Assembly (NCBI GenBank): GCA_016707205.1
Contig: JADJHZ010000008.1
Coordinates: 1 to 64,000 of the forward strand
Direction of reading: 5' to 3'
DNA from: Haliscomenobacter sp.
Lineage (GTDB): Bacteria > Bacteroidota > Bacteroidia > Chitinophagales > Saprospiraceae
DNA: 64,000 nt
A model generated the notes under the pieces. It searched no databases, was not told where the DNA came from, and saw nothing but the letters and a program-made list of their open reading frames with translations. Of the stretch, positions 37,508 to 47,105 are shown one piece after another. A program made the position numbers and the translations under genes. Every line of letters starts with the position of its first letter. Within the stretch, counting starts at the first letter, position 1.

Positions 37508-39407
37508 CCTCAACGGCTTCCTCCACCGTCGCTGGTTCGTTTACCGGTTCTTCATCCCGGGTTGTATCTTTTTCAATCCGGAGATTTCCGATGATAAAGT
37601 CCTGGCGTTCGGGAGTATTCTTGCCCATGTAGTACCCAAGTACTTCGTCCAGGTCGGTGCGATCGTTGATGAGCACGGGTTCCAGGCGGATGTTCTCCCC
37701 GATGAACAGTCCGAATTCGTTTGGGGAGATTTCACCCAACCCTTTGAAGCGGGTGATTTCCGCTTTGCCCCGGAGTTTTTTTACGGCCTCTTGCTTTTCT
37801 GTGGCGCTATAACAGTAAAACGTTTGACTTTTATCCCGAACGCGGAAGAGGGGGGTATCCAGAATAAACAAGTGGCCATTTCGGACCAGCTCAGGGAAAA
37901 ACTGAAGAAAGAACGTGAGCAGCAGGAGGCGGATATGCATTCCGTCGACATCGGCGTCGGTGGCGATGACGATGCGGTTGTAGCGCAGGTCATCCAGACC
38001 GTCTTCGATGCTCAGCGCGTGCTGGAGAAGGTTGAATTCTTCGTTTTCATAGACCACTTTTTTCGTCAGGCCGAAGCAGTTGAGCGGCTTGCCCCGAAGG
38101 CTGAATACCGCTTGAGTTTGGACATCGCGCGACTTGGTGATGGACCCGCTGGCAGAGTCCCCCTCGGTGATGAACAGCGTGGTGGCATGGCGGAGTTCTT
38201 CAGCTGTTTTCCGGGGCGGGTCATTGAAGTGGATGCGGCAATCCCGGAGTTTTTTGTTGTGCAGGTTGGCTTTTTTTGCCCGTTGGTTAGCGATTTTCTG
38301 GATATCGGCGATTTCTTTGCGTTCGCGCTCCGACTGGAGTATCCTTTTTTCCAGGGCTTTAGCGACATCCGGATGGGTATGGAGGTAGTTGTCGAGGTGT
38401 TTTTTGACAAAATTGCCAAGAAACGTGCGGATGCTTTCCCCTTCCGGCGCCATGTGGGTCGACCCCAGCTTGGTCTTGGTCTGGGATTCGAAAACCGGTT
38501 CTTCGACCCGAATGGAGACCGCAGTCACGATGGAAGCCAGGATATCTTTGCGGTCGAATTTTTTATAGAACTCCTGAAGGGTTTTCGCCACTGCGTCTTT
38601 AAATGCGTTGAGATGGGTTCCGCCCTGAGTGGTATTCTGGCCGTTGACGAAAGAGTAGTATTGCTCTCCGTAGTGGTTGCCGTGGCTCATGGCGATTTCC
38701 ACCTCCTCCCCCTTCATGTGAATGATCGGGTAGCGCAAGGTTTCATTGCGGGTCCTGCGGTCCAGCAAATCCAGCAACCCATTTTTGGACTGGATGACCA
38801 TCCCGTTAAAGTTGAGCTTAAGCCCGGCATTCAGAAAGGCATAGTTCCAAAGCTGAGCCTCCAGGTGTTCCTTCCGGAAGCGGAAACTGCGGAATACCGT
38901 ATCGTCGGGACGGAACCGCACCACGGTGCCGTTGGGTTCGTCGGACTTTTGGATCTTATGGTCTTTAATCAGTTCTCCCTGTTTGAACTCCGCCACTTTC
39001 ATCTGCCCGTCGCGGATGGCTTTCACCAGGAAATAGGAGGACAAGGCATTGACCGCTTTGGTCCCGACCCCGTTGAGGCCGACCGATTTCTTGAAGGCTT
39101 TGGAGTCGTACTTGCCTCCGGTATTGATTTTGGAAACGCAATCAATGACTTTGCCGAGGGGAATTCCCCGGCCAAAATCCCGGATTTCGGCGCCTTCGTC
39201 GTCAATTTTAACCATGATCTCGCGGCCATAGCCCATGACAAATTCGTCGATCGCGTTATCGATGACTTCCTTGATCAGCACATATATCCCGTCGTCGCTG
39301 GAAGCGCCGTCGCCAAGCTTCCCGATATACATCCCGGGGCGAAGGCGGATATGCTCTCTCCAATCGAGCGAACGAATATTTTCCTCGGTATAATTCCCTT
39401 TCGACAT
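37500..39407 (-). CDS. parE: DNA topoisomerase IV subunit B
   Basis: 635 residues, GHKL ATPase plus TOPRIM. Motifs: EVIDNAIDEFVMGYG, GRGIPLGKV, GLNGVGTKAVNALS, EGDSASGSITKSRD (the ParE version of the GyrB EGDSAGG motif) and DADVDGMHIR, then FKGLGEISPNE. It is clearly distinct from gyrB at 24.8-26.7 kb. With ParC it decatenates daughter chromosomes; parC, often adjacent in Bacteroidota, is not visible here. The gene is divergent from the small membrane protein gene at 39.5 kb. Confidence 0.93.
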   Translation of the reverse strand: MSKGNYTEENIRSLDWREHIRLRPGMYIGKLGDGASSDDGIYVLIKEVIDNAIDEFVMGYGREIMVKIDDEGAEIRDFGRGIPLGKVIDCVSKINTGGKYDSKAFKKSVGLNGVGTKAVNALSSYFLVKAIRDGQMKVAEFKQGELIKDHKIQKSDEPNGTVVRFRPDDTVFRSFRFRKEHLEAQLWNYAFLNAGLKLNFNGMVIQSKNGLLDLLDRRTRNETLRYPIIHMKGEEVEIAMSHGNHYGEQYYSFVNGQNTTQGGTHLNAFKDAVAKTLQEFYKKFDRKDILASIVTAVSIRVEEPVFESQTKTKLGSTHMAPEGESIRTFLGNFVKKHLDNYLHTHPDVAKALEKRILQSERERKEIADIQKIANQRAKKANLHNKKLRDCRIHFNDPPRKTAEELRHATTLFITEGDSASGSITKSRDVQTQAVFSLRGKPLNCFGLTKKVVYENEEFNLLQHALSIEDGLDDLRYNRIVIATDADVDGMHIRLLLLTFFLQFFPELVRNGHLFILDTPLFRVRDKSQTFYCYSATEKQEAVKKLRGKAEITRFKGLGEISPNEFGLFIGENIRLEPVLINDRTDLDEVLGYYMGKNTPERQDFIIGNLRIEKDTTRDEEPVNEPATVEEAVEGM

Positions 39408-39475
39408 ATGGCGTTTAAAAGTTTTAAACTTTACTTAAAATAGGATTTAATTGGGCATTGGGGAAAAAAGTTCAA

Positions 39476-39483
39476 TACCTTTG
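39476..39483 (+). promoter_or_regulatory. Consensus -7 promoter element
   Basis: TACCTTTG, a perfect TAnnTTTG, followed by CACC as is typical in Bacteroidota. TTG is present at 39451, 22 bp upstream, slightly longer than usual spacing. It would drive the 39.5-41.1 kb gene pair. Confidence 0.6.
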
Positions 39484-39543
39484 CACCAAAGGTAAAAAAA
39501 TAGCTCTTAATATACAACAAATTGTTTTAAAAACAATTCTCCT

Positions 39544-40071
39544 TTGAGACGCAATCCTCTATATCGGCATCCGGCGATGCGCCTGCTGCAGCGGGCGATC
39601 CGGCGGGAACTGCGCCTGCAGTTTGCGGCGAGCCTTGGATTGTTTTTTCTTGGGCTCTACATTGTGTATAATTGCTACCACAGCAACATGGTTCTCATGG
39701 TCATGGGGCTCTCGATTTCGCTTATCGCCACCAAATTGTTGCAATATACGATTTCCAATCTTCGAAAAGGCAGCAATCGGTTGTTGAATATTCTCCAGAA
39801 CCAGCCCGGGCAGGTCGTATGGATTTACTCGGTCGTCATTGAGCGGATGCCTTTTGGTATTTTGCTGATGCGCGCGGGGACGATGTTCTTCAAAATGGCA
39901 GACGGCACCGAGATGAGCGTGCGGTTGCCCGGCAATCATCTGCGCACCGTATCCCGGTTTCTCGCCCGGCTCCTGCCGCATGCCACCTTTGGCTACACCT
40001 CCGATCGGGACTACTCGTTCCGGCTGAGTCCGGAAAACCTTCGCCGGGATTGGACAGATCAGTTCAACTAA
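39544..40071 (+). CDS. Conserved hypothetical protein with two membrane helices
   Basis: 175 residues from TTG 39544, or 164 from the ATG at 39577. A basic N-terminus is followed by two close hydrophobic helices (about residues 27-70). A cytoplasmic beta-rich domain of about 100 residues (VWIYSVVIERMPFGI, LRTVSRFLARLLPHATFGYTS; second quoted in part: RLLPHATFGYTSDR) follows. No family is recognised. Its end overlaps the upstream frame of the S66 peptidase gene, which starts 9 bp after the stop, so the two are probably co-transcribed from the promoter at 39476. Confidence 0.7.
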   Translation: MRRNPLYRHPAMRLLQRAIRRELRLQFAASLGLFFLGLYIVYNCYHSNMVLMVMGLSISLIATKLLQYTISNLRKGSNRLLNILQNQPGQVVWIYSVVIERMPFGILLMRAGTMFFKMADGTEMSVRLPGNHLRTVSRFLARLLPHATFGYTSDRDYSFRLSPENLRRDWTDQFN

Positions 40072-40079
40072 TCCATACC

Positions 40080-41126
40080 ATGAATCGACGGTTCTTTACC
40101 CGCCATCTTGGCCTGGCCGCTTTTTTGCCTGTTTTGGGAAAAGGCGTTTCCTTACCTTCCCAACCCGCTGCGCCGCCTTCCCTCGTCAAGCCTCCCCGCC
40201 TCAAGCCCGGCGATAAGGTCGGCCTGATTACTCCCGGAAGCTTTATTCCCGACCGCACCCTGGAAAAGGCGATCGCCAACATCCGGAATCTGGGGTTTGA
40301 AGTCGTTCTGGGGAAACATATTCGCGCCAAACGGGGCTATATCGCTGGTACAGACCGGCAACGCCTCGACGATCTCCATACCGCATTTGCCAATCCCGAC
40401 ATCCGGGCCGTATGGTGCGCCCGCGGCGGCTATGGATGCACCCGCCTGCTCCCGGAGATCGAATACGAGCTCATCGCCAAAAACCCTAAAGTGCTCATCG
40501 GCTACAGCGATATTACCGCCTTGCACCTGGCCATTCATCAGCAAACCGGACTCGTCACCTTCCATGGCCCGGTTGCCGGGTCAGATTTCACGGCGTACAC
40601 CGCCTCCCATGTAAAAGCCGTCCTCCTGGAGGCAAAGGCCCCCCACGTGATCCAAATGCTTTCCGATCATGGGGAAGTCAAAAACCCGGAGCTGTACAAA
40701 TCCCAAGTCCTGCGCCCGGGCCGCGTCAAGGGTCCGCTTTCCGGAGGCAACCTGTCTCTCCTGGCTGCTATGGCCGGCACGGGCTTCGGGCTGAATGCCG
40801 CCGGGAAACTGATTTTCATGGAAGATATCGACGAAAAACCCTACCGCATCGACCGCATGCTCACCCAGCTCCGGCAATCCGCCAACCTCGATCAGGCGGC
40901 GGCGTTCGCCCTGGGGATTTTCGCAGGCTGCGTCCCCGAGCCCGGCGACGAATCCCTGACCCTCGCAGAAACGGTGGCCGACCGGCTCTCCGACCTGGGC
41001 CGCCCCGCCGTATACGGACTTACTTTTGGGCATATCGCCAACCAGTGTACCCTGCCCATGGGCATTCAAGCCGAGCTGGATACCGATAGCTTTACGCTTA
41101 CCCTGCTGGAAGCGGGGGTGGAATGA
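40080..41126 (+). CDS. LD-carboxypeptidase (peptidase family S66)
   Basis: 348 residues, starting with a twin-arginine-like leader (MNRRFFTRHLGLAAFLPVLG). The S66 catalytic triad is readable: Ser in LIGYSDITAL (about 143), Glu in FMEDIDEKPYR (about 246) and His in TFGHIANQ (about 320). CARGGYGCTRLLPEI is the family's GGYG motif. Such enzymes trim the terminal D-Ala from tetrapeptides in peptidoglycan recycling; here the leader suggests a periplasmic location. The ATG at 40080 fits the leader better than the in-frame upstream ATG at 40050. Confidence 0.9.
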   Translation: MNRRFFTRHLGLAAFLPVLGKGVSLPSQPAAPPSLVKPPRLKPGDKVGLITPGSFIPDRTLEKAIANIRNLGFEVVLGKHIRAKRGYIAGTDRQRLDDLHTAFANPDIRAVWCARGGYGCTRLLPEIEYELIAKNPKVLIGYSDITALHLAIHQQTGLVTFHGPVAGSDFTAYTASHVKAVLLEAKAPHVIQMLSDHGEVKNPELYKSQVLRPGRVKGPLSGGNLSLLAAMAGTGFGLNAAGKLIFMEDIDEKPYRIDRMLTQLRQSANLDQAAAFALGIFAGCVPEPGDESLTLAETVADRLSDLGRPAVYGLTFGHIANQCTLPMGIQAELDTDSFTLTLLEAGVE

Positions 41127-41170
41127 AAAGTTGCGAAGTTACGGGGTGGCGAGGTAACGGCGTAATTGGG
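41127..41170. repeat. Octad array after the S66 peptidase gene
   Basis: About five 8-bp units of the type RGTNGCGA / RGTTACGG starting 4 bp after the stop. The same octads appear at 47876-47917. No reverse-complement arm is visible here. Confidence 0.7.
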
Positions 41171-41209
41171 GTGTGGGAATAAAGACGGACAATTATTTAC
41201 GCGGGGGGC

Positions 41210-41239
41210 TTTGTGAAAAAGAAGTTTTCTGTAAATTTG
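41210..41239 (+). promoter_or_regulatory. Strong consensus promoter of the tRNA gene
   Basis: TTTG at 41210-41213, an 18-bp spacer, and TAAATTTG at 41232-41239. Both elements match the Bacteroidota TTTG / TAnnTTTG consensus exactly. The expected start of transcription is about 15 bp before the tRNA. Confidence 0.8.
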
Positions 41240-41260
41240 CACCCACCATAAAACGCACCA

Positions 41261-41336
<76 letters not shown>

Positions 41337-41342
41337 TCAAAG

Positions 41343-41364
41343 AGGCAGCATACGCTGCCTTTTT
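41343..41364 (+). terminator. Intrinsic terminator of the tRNA
   Basis: Stem AGGCAGC / GCTGCCT around an ATAC loop, followed by a T tract. It lies 6 bp after the tRNA CCA end. Confidence 0.9.
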
Positions 41365-41610
41365 CATTTATACCGCTCCCGATCTATTTCTATCCGTTCA
41401 AAAAAGTAACATTAGTTTAATCTTATTGCCTTTACAAGGCAGGAAAAAGGGCGCAACATATGCAATGTATATGAGAGCAGTTCCCAATTCAAAGAAGTTT
41501 CTTTCCATGCAGCGTTAAACTAATCCCACTTGTATATTCCGGCAGCATAAACAAGTTTCGTTCGGGTCCGGGAAGTGGCGAGGTTTCAGGCTGCTTCCCG
41601 GGCTTGTTTT

Positions 41611-42150
41611 TTATAGCTCCAGTTCCTCCCGGTTTTCTTCCAGCACCTGGATGATAAACCGGATCAACTCCGGTATTTCCCATCCGATCAGTTCCGCCCC
41701 TTTGGCCACTTCCTCCCGGTCGACGCTGGCGGCGAACGATTTGGTCTTCAGCTTTTTGATCACCGATTCCGGGGTAAGGCCCTCGATTTTGGCGGGCCGG
41801 ATGAGCGCGGCGGCATAGATGAAGCCCGTCAGCTCGTCGGCGGCAACGATGCATTTGTCCAGGAGGCTGCGGCGCTCCACGTTCCATTTGGTGTAATGCC
41901 CTTTGATCGCATGGGCTATTTCCAGCTCGCCCATGCCCTCCAGCCGTTCGACGATCAGATGAGGGTGCCGGTCCGGGTGTTTATCATAATCGGCATCGTG
42001 CAATAGCCCAGCCACCGAAAAAATTTCTTCATTTTCGCCGTAATGGCGGGCAAAAGCTTGCATGACCAGCTCTACACACCGGGCATGACGAAGCAGAGAG
42101 GGGGTTTCCGTCATTTCGGTCAGAACGCGGTAGGCTTCGGCTCGGGTCAT
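41611..42150 (-). CDS. HD-domain phosphohydrolase-like protein
   Basis: 179 residues. The HD metal-binding pattern is visible: His in LLRHARCVE (about 22), HD in GLLHDADYD (about 51-52) and a further conserved Asp in CIVAADELTG. The arrangement matches small HDIG-type hydrolases seen widely in bacteria; the substrate is unknown. The start at 42150 (MTRAEAYRVL) is chosen because the upstream frame has no family similarity. Single gene, convergent with the tRNA. Confidence 0.82.
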   Translation of the reverse strand: MTRAEAYRVLTEMTETPSLLRHARCVELVMQAFARHYGENEEIFSVAGLLHDADYDKHPDRHPHLIVERLEGMGELEIAHAIKGHYTKWNVERRSLLDKCIVAADELTGFIYAAALIRPAKIEGLTPESVIKKLKTKSFAASVDREEVAKGAELIGWEIPELIRFIIQVLEENREELEL

Positions 42151-42462
42151 GGTATCCGTGGTTTTGGTTTTTCTGAAGAGAAATGGAATACCTAAAATAC
42201 CAAAGAAAACGACTATATTAACCTCAAACCCTTTATATTTTAGAAAGGCCCAAAAAAAGTGGCATGGGTTTTTTAAATCCTCAAAACCACTTGATTTTGA
42301 GCGTATGCCGGCAGAACGTTGTCGCAAACCACGTCTCCCCGGGATAAACAAACCTTTTTTTCGGGCTTTTTCGACCTAAACCGTTCATTTACTCGTTAAT
42401 ATGATGGTACGTCAGATAAAAACTACCTCCTTTTTTTATTGCTAAGAGAAAACCGAACGCTT
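42151..42462. other. Divergent intergenic region
   Basis: 312 bp between the divergent HD and OmpA-lipoprotein genes. A+T-rich. No RNA gene or clear consensus promoter was found on either strand, although both promoters must lie here. Confidence 0.5.
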
Positions 42463-43389
42463 ATGAAACCGATCCTTTTTTTTGCCTTATCCCTCCTCCT
42501 TTTTTCTTCCTGCGTGAGCAAAAAAGAATTTATCGCCATGCAGGGTTCCAGAGACGATCTGAAACTGGAGCTGGAACGGTACAAAATAGCCGCTGAAAAT
42601 TGCGATAAAGACAAATCCCTCCTGCAAAACGAGATCAGCGGACTACGGACCATGCTCCGGGAAAAGGAAAACGAGCTCCTTACCCGGAATACCGAACTGC
42701 AGAACGAGCGCAACAAGTACGCGCTGATCGAGCAACAGCTGGAATATTTTAAGACCAATAACGCCAATTTGCTGGACCGCCTGGCCGACCTGTCGGTCGT
42801 TAGCAAGACCGGCGCGGAGAACATCAAAAAGTCTCTGGAAGCCATTAACGAACAGAGTAAATACATCAAGGATCTGACCACGGCCATTCAGCGAAAGGAT
42901 TCCCTCGCGCTCAATCTGGTGATGAACCTGAAACGCTCCCTGGCCGACGTCAACGATGAAGACGTAACCGTCGAAGTGCGCAAAGGCGTGGTGTACATTT
43001 CCCTTTCCGACCGGATGCTCTTCCGTTCGGGCAGCGCGGAAATCAGCGCTCAGGCGGAAAGTGTGCTGAGTAAAATCGCCAAGGTGGTCAATGACTACAA
43101 AGAGCTCGATATCCTGGTCGAAGGCCACACCGACAGTGTGCCGATTGCGAATGCCTGCATGGCGGATAACTGGGACCTGAGCGCCAAACGCGCCACCTCC
43201 GTCGTGCGCACCCTGCAGAAAAAGTATGCGGTGGATCCCAAACGCATGACGGCCGGCGGGTGTTCGGAGTACCGGCCCAAAGCGACCAACGCCACCGAGG
43301 ATGGGAAGCGGGCCAACCGCAGGACGGAGATCGTCATTCTGCCGAACCTCGATCAGTTCTTCCAGTTGCTGGAACCTCAGTCTAATTGA
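42463..43389 (+). CDS. OmpA/MotB-domain lipoprotein
   Basis: 308 residues. The signal ends with LLLFSSC (lipobox). Residues about 25-140 form a coiled coil with heptad-spaced Leu/Asn. The C-terminal OmpA-like domain carries LFRSGSAEISAQA, DILVEGHTDSVP, DLSAKRATSVVRTL, and GKRANRRTEIVI, which binds the peptidoglycan stem peptide. It is a Pal-like tether between the outer membrane and the wall. The start at 42463 directly precedes the signal; an upstream ATG at 42439 is unlikely. Confidence 0.9.
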   Translation: MKPILFFALSLLLFSSCVSKKEFIAMQGSRDDLKLELERYKIAAENCDKDKSLLQNEISGLRTMLREKENELLTRNTELQNERNKYALIEQQLEYFKTNNANLLDRLADLSVVSKTGAENIKKSLEAINEQSKYIKDLTTAIQRKDSLALNLVMNLKRSLADVNDEDVTVEVRKGVVYISLSDRMLFRSGSAEISAQAESVLSKIAKVVNDYKELDILVEGHTDSVPIANACMADNWDLSAKRATSVVRTLQKKYAVDPKRMTAGGCSEYRPKATNATEDGKRANRRTEIVILPNLDQFFQLLEPQSN

Positions 43390-43474
43390 TACGGAAACAG
43401 CGGCTGGATTTCCGGACCAGTATCTAGCTATTTGTGTCCTCCAACGTTTAACATCTGTTGTCTAAAGTCTAATT

Positions 43475-45538
43475 ATGCAGACTATCTGGGAGCGAGTTCA
43501 GGAGGCTTTTCACCTTCCATTTACCAATGGGGTACTGGTCTTTGCTTTGCTCCTCTTCATCATATTAGCCGTTCCGCTGGCTTTCCGGAGGATCGGGATA
43601 CCAGGAATTATTGGGTTGATCATTTCCGGGGTCGTCATAGGTCCGCATGGGTTTCACATCCTCGACAAGACCGTCGCGGTGGATCTCTTTGCCACCATTG
43701 GCCTGCTCTACATCATGTTTGTGGCGGGGCTGGAACTGGACCTGATCGAGTTCCGAAAAAACAGGCATAAAAGCGCCGTGTTTGGGGGATTGACCTTCCT
43801 GATTCCTTTGGCCATCGGGCTTCCGGTATGTTATTACCTGCTCGGGTATTCTTTTGAGACCAGCCTGCTGACCGCCGGCATGTTTTCTACCCATACGCTG
43901 GTAGCGTACCCTATTGCCAGCCGGCTTGGGATCGTCAAGCACGAGAGCGTTGCCCTTACCGTAGGCGGCACGATCATTACGGATACGGCCGTGCTGCTGC
44001 TGCTGCCGGTGATTACCGCTTCGGCGCAGGGGCATTCCAGTCTGGAGGTTTGGAAAGGGCTGATGATCTCTGCCCCGATTTTTCTGCTGGTTGTCCTGTT
44101 TGCCGTGCCCCGCTTTTCCCGGTGGTTTTTAAAATCGGCGGGTTCGGAGCCTTATTCGCAGTATGTTTTTGTTTTAGCGACTGTTTTTTTTGTGGCGTTT
44201 CTGTCCGAATTGGCCGGCCTGGAACCCATCATTGGCGCTTTTGCAGCCGGACTGGCCCTTAACCGCCTCATCCCGCACACCTCTCCCCTGATGAACCGGG
44301 TTGAGTTTGTGGGCAATGCGCTGTTCATTCCCATTTTCCTCATCAGCGTAGGGATGATCATCAATCTGGACGTACTGACCCAGGGCCCGAAGGCGCTGAT
44401 TGTTGCCACCGCCTTAACCGCCGTTGCGCTGGCAGGAAAATGGCTGGCAGCCGGAGTAACTTCCTGGGTTTTCGGATATTCATCCGCCGAACGCCAGTTG
44501 ATCTTCGGTCTGAGCAGCTCCCACGCGGCCGCTACGCTGGCTATTATCATGGTGGGATTCCGCCTGGAGATCATCGACGAAAACATCCTCAATGGAACGA
44601 TTCTTCTCATTCTGGTCACCTGCATGGTCGCCTCTTTTGTAACAGAGCATTACGGGAAAAAAGTAGCCCTGGCCGAGGCTTTGCAAGGGACCCCTGCGCC
44701 GGCTTCCCCTGAGGAAAGCATTCTCGTTCCTATAGCGAACCCGGAAACCATGGAAGGACTCATCGACCTGGCGCTGATGTTGAAAAAACCTAAAGACAAG
44801 CGCCCCCTCACCGGATTATCTGTGGTGATGGACGATTTGGAGGCCAGGGACAAACTGGCCGAAGCCCGAAAATTGCTGGATAAAGCGCTGGCTCACGGGG
44901 CTGCATCCGGCCAGACTATTGAAATTATTTCCACCATCGATCAGAACGCAGCCAACGGAATCCGCAGGGTAGCCGTCGAAACGGACGCTACCGATATCGT
45001 CCTTGGCCACAGCGCCAAAGCGAATCTGATGCAACTGATCTTCGGGAAAACCAACCAGAATATCGTCGAGATGAGCCGGCAGGCAGTTTGGATCTATCGG
45101 CTCTCCCAACCCCTCAATCTGACAGGAGCAATCCAGCTTTTTTGCCCATCCTTCTGTGAACTGGAATATGGATTTGGGCATTGGATAGAAAAAATTTCCC
45201 GCCTCTCGGGAATCCTCAGCCGAAAGATCGTCTGTTATGGAGAGGAAGCTACGTTTGAGTCTATCCGGTCGCAGATCCAAAAAAATAAACTTGGCGGAAC
45301 ATTCGAATTCAAGGCGTTCCGCGATTGGAAACATTTTGAAGAGCTCACCCCTTCCTTTCATCTCAACGACCTGATCGTGCTGGTTTCTCCCAGAGAAGGC
45401 GATCTATCGCACCTGCCTGCCCTGGAAAGTATCTCAAAGCATCTGGACGAATACCTTCCCCAATCGAGTTATCTGTTGATTTACCCGCCGATCAACCCGG
45501 AGTGGACGGAGGAGAACTCGGATCATCTGTTTATTTAA
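43475..45538 (+). CDS. Cation:proton antiporter (CPA2) with C-terminal USP-like region
   Basis: 687 residues. Residues about 15-390 contain 12-13 membrane helices with CPA2 features (FRRIGIPGIIGLIISGVVIGP, GLLYIMFVAGLELDL, and GFRLEIID after the helix bundle; first quoted in part as RRIGIPGIIGLIISG). It probably exchanges Na+ or K+ for H+. The C-terminal 280 residues are cytosolic. They include an ATP-binding universal-stress-like segment (DATDIVLGHSAKANLMQLIFGKTNQNIV, quoted in part: IVLGHSAKANLMQLIFGKT), so transport may be gated by nucleotide binding (inference). Two GTCTAAN heptads lie directly before the start. Confidence 0.88.
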   Translation: MQTIWERVQEAFHLPFTNGVLVFALLLFIILAVPLAFRRIGIPGIIGLIISGVVIGPHGFHILDKTVAVDLFATIGLLYIMFVAGLELDLIEFRKNRHKSAVFGGLTFLIPLAIGLPVCYYLLGYSFETSLLTAGMFSTHTLVAYPIASRLGIVKHESVALTVGGTIITDTAVLLLLPVITASAQGHSSLEVWKGLMISAPIFLLVVLFAVPRFSRWFLKSAGSEPYSQYVFVLATVFFVAFLSELAGLEPIIGAFAAGLALNRLIPHTSPLMNRVEFVGNALFIPIFLISVGMIINLDVLTQGPKALIVATALTAVALAGKWLAAGVTSWVFGYSSAERQLIFGLSSSHAAATLAIIMVGFRLEIIDENILNGTILLILVTCMVASFVTEHYGKKVALAEALQGTPAPASPEESILVPIANPETMEGLIDLALMLKKPKDKRPLTGLSVVMDDLEARDKLAEARKLLDKALAHGAASGQTIEIISTIDQNAANGIRRVAVETDATDIVLGHSAKANLMQLIFGKTNQNIVEMSRQAVWIYRLSQPLNLTGAIQLFCPSFCELEYGFGHWIEKISRLSGILSRKIVCYGEEATFESIRSQIQKNKLGGTFEFKAFRDWKHFEELTPSFHLNDLIVLVSPREGDLSHLPALESISKHLDEYLPQSSYLLIYPPINPEWTEENSDHLFI

Positions 45539-45545
45539 ACCTCAA

Positions 45546-45565
45546 TTCGGCCCTTTTGGGCCGAA
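45546..45565 (+). terminator. Hairpin after the antiporter gene
   Basis: 8-bp stem TTCGGCCC / GGGCCGAA around TTTT, 7 bp after the stop. It lacks a T tract, so it may be an RNA-stability hairpin rather than a terminator. Confidence 0.45.
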
Positions 45566-45678
45566 GACGGGCATAACGCCGGAATTTTCTATGCGTTTAT
45601 TGCGTTCGAATAATTGGACAAGCACAAGAAAATCCCGTTCTTTTGTCCGGCAAAGCAACTACTTTTTGCCCGCCGCTT

Positions 45679-46020
45679 ATGGAGCAGGAACAACTAGCCG
45701 TCACCACCGAATTACTCGCTCAGGATTTCGCCATTGAAGGCGCGCCTGGGGAAATCTCTGAGGAACAATTGCTCCGCATCCTCTCGGATCAAGTAGCCTT
45801 TTTAATTGAAAACCGCATGGAGTTCCTTTTGAGCCTGATGTACCGGCTGGATATCGACGAGCGGAAGGTCGATTGGGCGCTTTCTCCCCTTTCGCCGGAT
45901 CCCCCGGAAGGAGTTATTGCCCGTTTGGTATTGGAACGCCAGAAACAACGGGCATGGACCAAACTACATTATCATCCTCCCATCCTGGAGGAAGGATGGG
46001 AAGACGACAACGAGGAATAA
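45679..46020 (+). CDS. Conserved hypothetical protein
   Basis: 113 residues from ATG 45679 (a TTG 36 bp upstream is also in frame). Acidic and soluble, mostly helical, with LSDQVAFLIENRMEFLLSLMYRLDIDERKV and a Trp-containing tail ending in WEDDNEE (first quoted in part: VAFLIENRMEFLLSLMYRL). Codon use matches its neighbours. No domain is recognised. It is convergent with the next gene, 13 bp between stops. Confidence 0.7.
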   Translation: MEQEQLAVTTELLAQDFAIEGAPGEISEEQLLRILSDQVAFLIENRMEFLLSLMYRLDIDERKVDWALSPLSPDPPEGVIARLVLERQKQRAWTKLHYHPPILEEGWEDDNEE

Positions 46021-46033
46021 TCGCAGTGAAAGG

Positions 46034-46873
46034 TCAGATCTTATTGAAAAACAGATCCTCGGAAGCTCTGGTCGCCAGAGCTCGGTTAAATGCAGGGATT
46101 TGGCACAGCACGAGTTCGTCGAGATTCAGGTGTTTAATCTGGATCATCTCCACATAGGAAGCGTCTGCCTCAAACCGTTCCAGGAGAATATATTTTCCGT
46201 CACCGGTAATTTTCCACCGGCCTTCGTCGACCAGGTCAATGCCCAGTTCGTCGCTGTGCAATCCTTTGCTAAAGGTGCCGTCTGGCCGGAACGAATACCG
46301 AAACACCGCGCTGATGGCTTGTTCCCGGGCAGCGCAAAGCCCTTCCTCAACAAAAATATCCGGAGCCATGGGAGAATGCTCCCATTTGCCGGTAAGTTGT
46401 TTCACGATACGCGCAAGAGAATCCGTGGAAATGCTTTGTTGGAATTCAAAGGCAAGGACGATTCCAGTGCCTCGCTCCACCAAGTTCAGCCCTTCGCAGG
46501 TGCTTTCCAGGAAAAAGGCGCGCTCTGCTTGCTTGTTGCGCAGATACAGCCAAACCGTGCCTTCCTCCTCAGACAACGCCCAGGAGTAGCGCTGGCAATT
46601 TCCGGGAGTTCCTTCCTCTCCGGTAAGCCAATAAGCAAAGCCGTTCTCGTCAAATTGCAATACGTGTACATTCTTTGCGTAGGCAGTGACCATCTGGCAA
46701 TGCCAGCTTCCACTGACCAGGTCCTGCCGTACTTGCTCCATGGCCGTTAATGCCGGGGAAGGCGCGCTAAACGCGAGACGGCAGCCGGGATTTTCCGGGA
46801 GTGCAGGCTGTCCTGATGCCCATACACTCAGGTAGAGGAACAAGGTTAGGGAAATGGTGGCTAAGGTTTTCAT
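46034..46873 (-). CDS. Secreted protein with two lipocalin-like repeats
   Basis: 279 residues with a signal peptide (MKTLATISLTLFLYLSVWASG). Two similar halves each begin with a Gly-Trp/Lys-Trp strand typical of calycin folds: LVSGSWHCQMV near 52 and LTGKWEHSPMA near 160, followed by FDENGFAYWLTG and FRPDGTFSKGL. A lipocalin-like ligand-binding fold is plausible but not proven. Several Cys residues may form disulfides. Function unknown. Confidence 0.6.
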   Translation of the reverse strand: MKTLATISLTLFLYLSVWASGQPALPENPGCRLAFSAPSPALTAMEQVRQDLVSGSWHCQMVTAYAKNVHVLQFDENGFAYWLTGEEGTPGNCQRYSWALSEEEGTVWLYLRNKQAERAFFLESTCEGLNLVERGTGIVLAFEFQQSISTDSLARIVKQLTGKWEHSPMAPDIFVEEGLCAAREQAISAVFRYSFRPDGTFSKGLHSDELGIDLVDEGRWKITGDGKYILLERFEADASYVEMIQIKHLNLDELVLCQIPAFNRALATRASEDLFFNKI

Positions 46874-47105
46874 CCTTCAAAAATTTAGTTTGGGTGATTG
46901 TCGGGTACATCCTTAAAACTGGAGTCGGAGGGAAAATGTTACAGAGGAGACCAAATTTTTTTCTGATTTAACATTAAAATCATGCTCTAATCAGAACAAT
47001 TCACTTTAAGGACAATGATTTTTGGAAAAGGTTGCATAAAACACCCGATGATCCAGGTTAATAAAGGTTACTTTTTGTTAAATTCCGATTAATTTCAAAA
47101 CACGT

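Noticed and set aside
24775..39407. gyrB and parE as a recent duplication
   Set aside because: Their TOPRIM motifs and lengths are the distinct GyrB and ParE forms found as separate ancient paralogues.
37791..39443. A 550-codon plus-strand frame opposite parE
   Set aside because: Antisense of conserved parE with TOPRIM and ATPase motifs.
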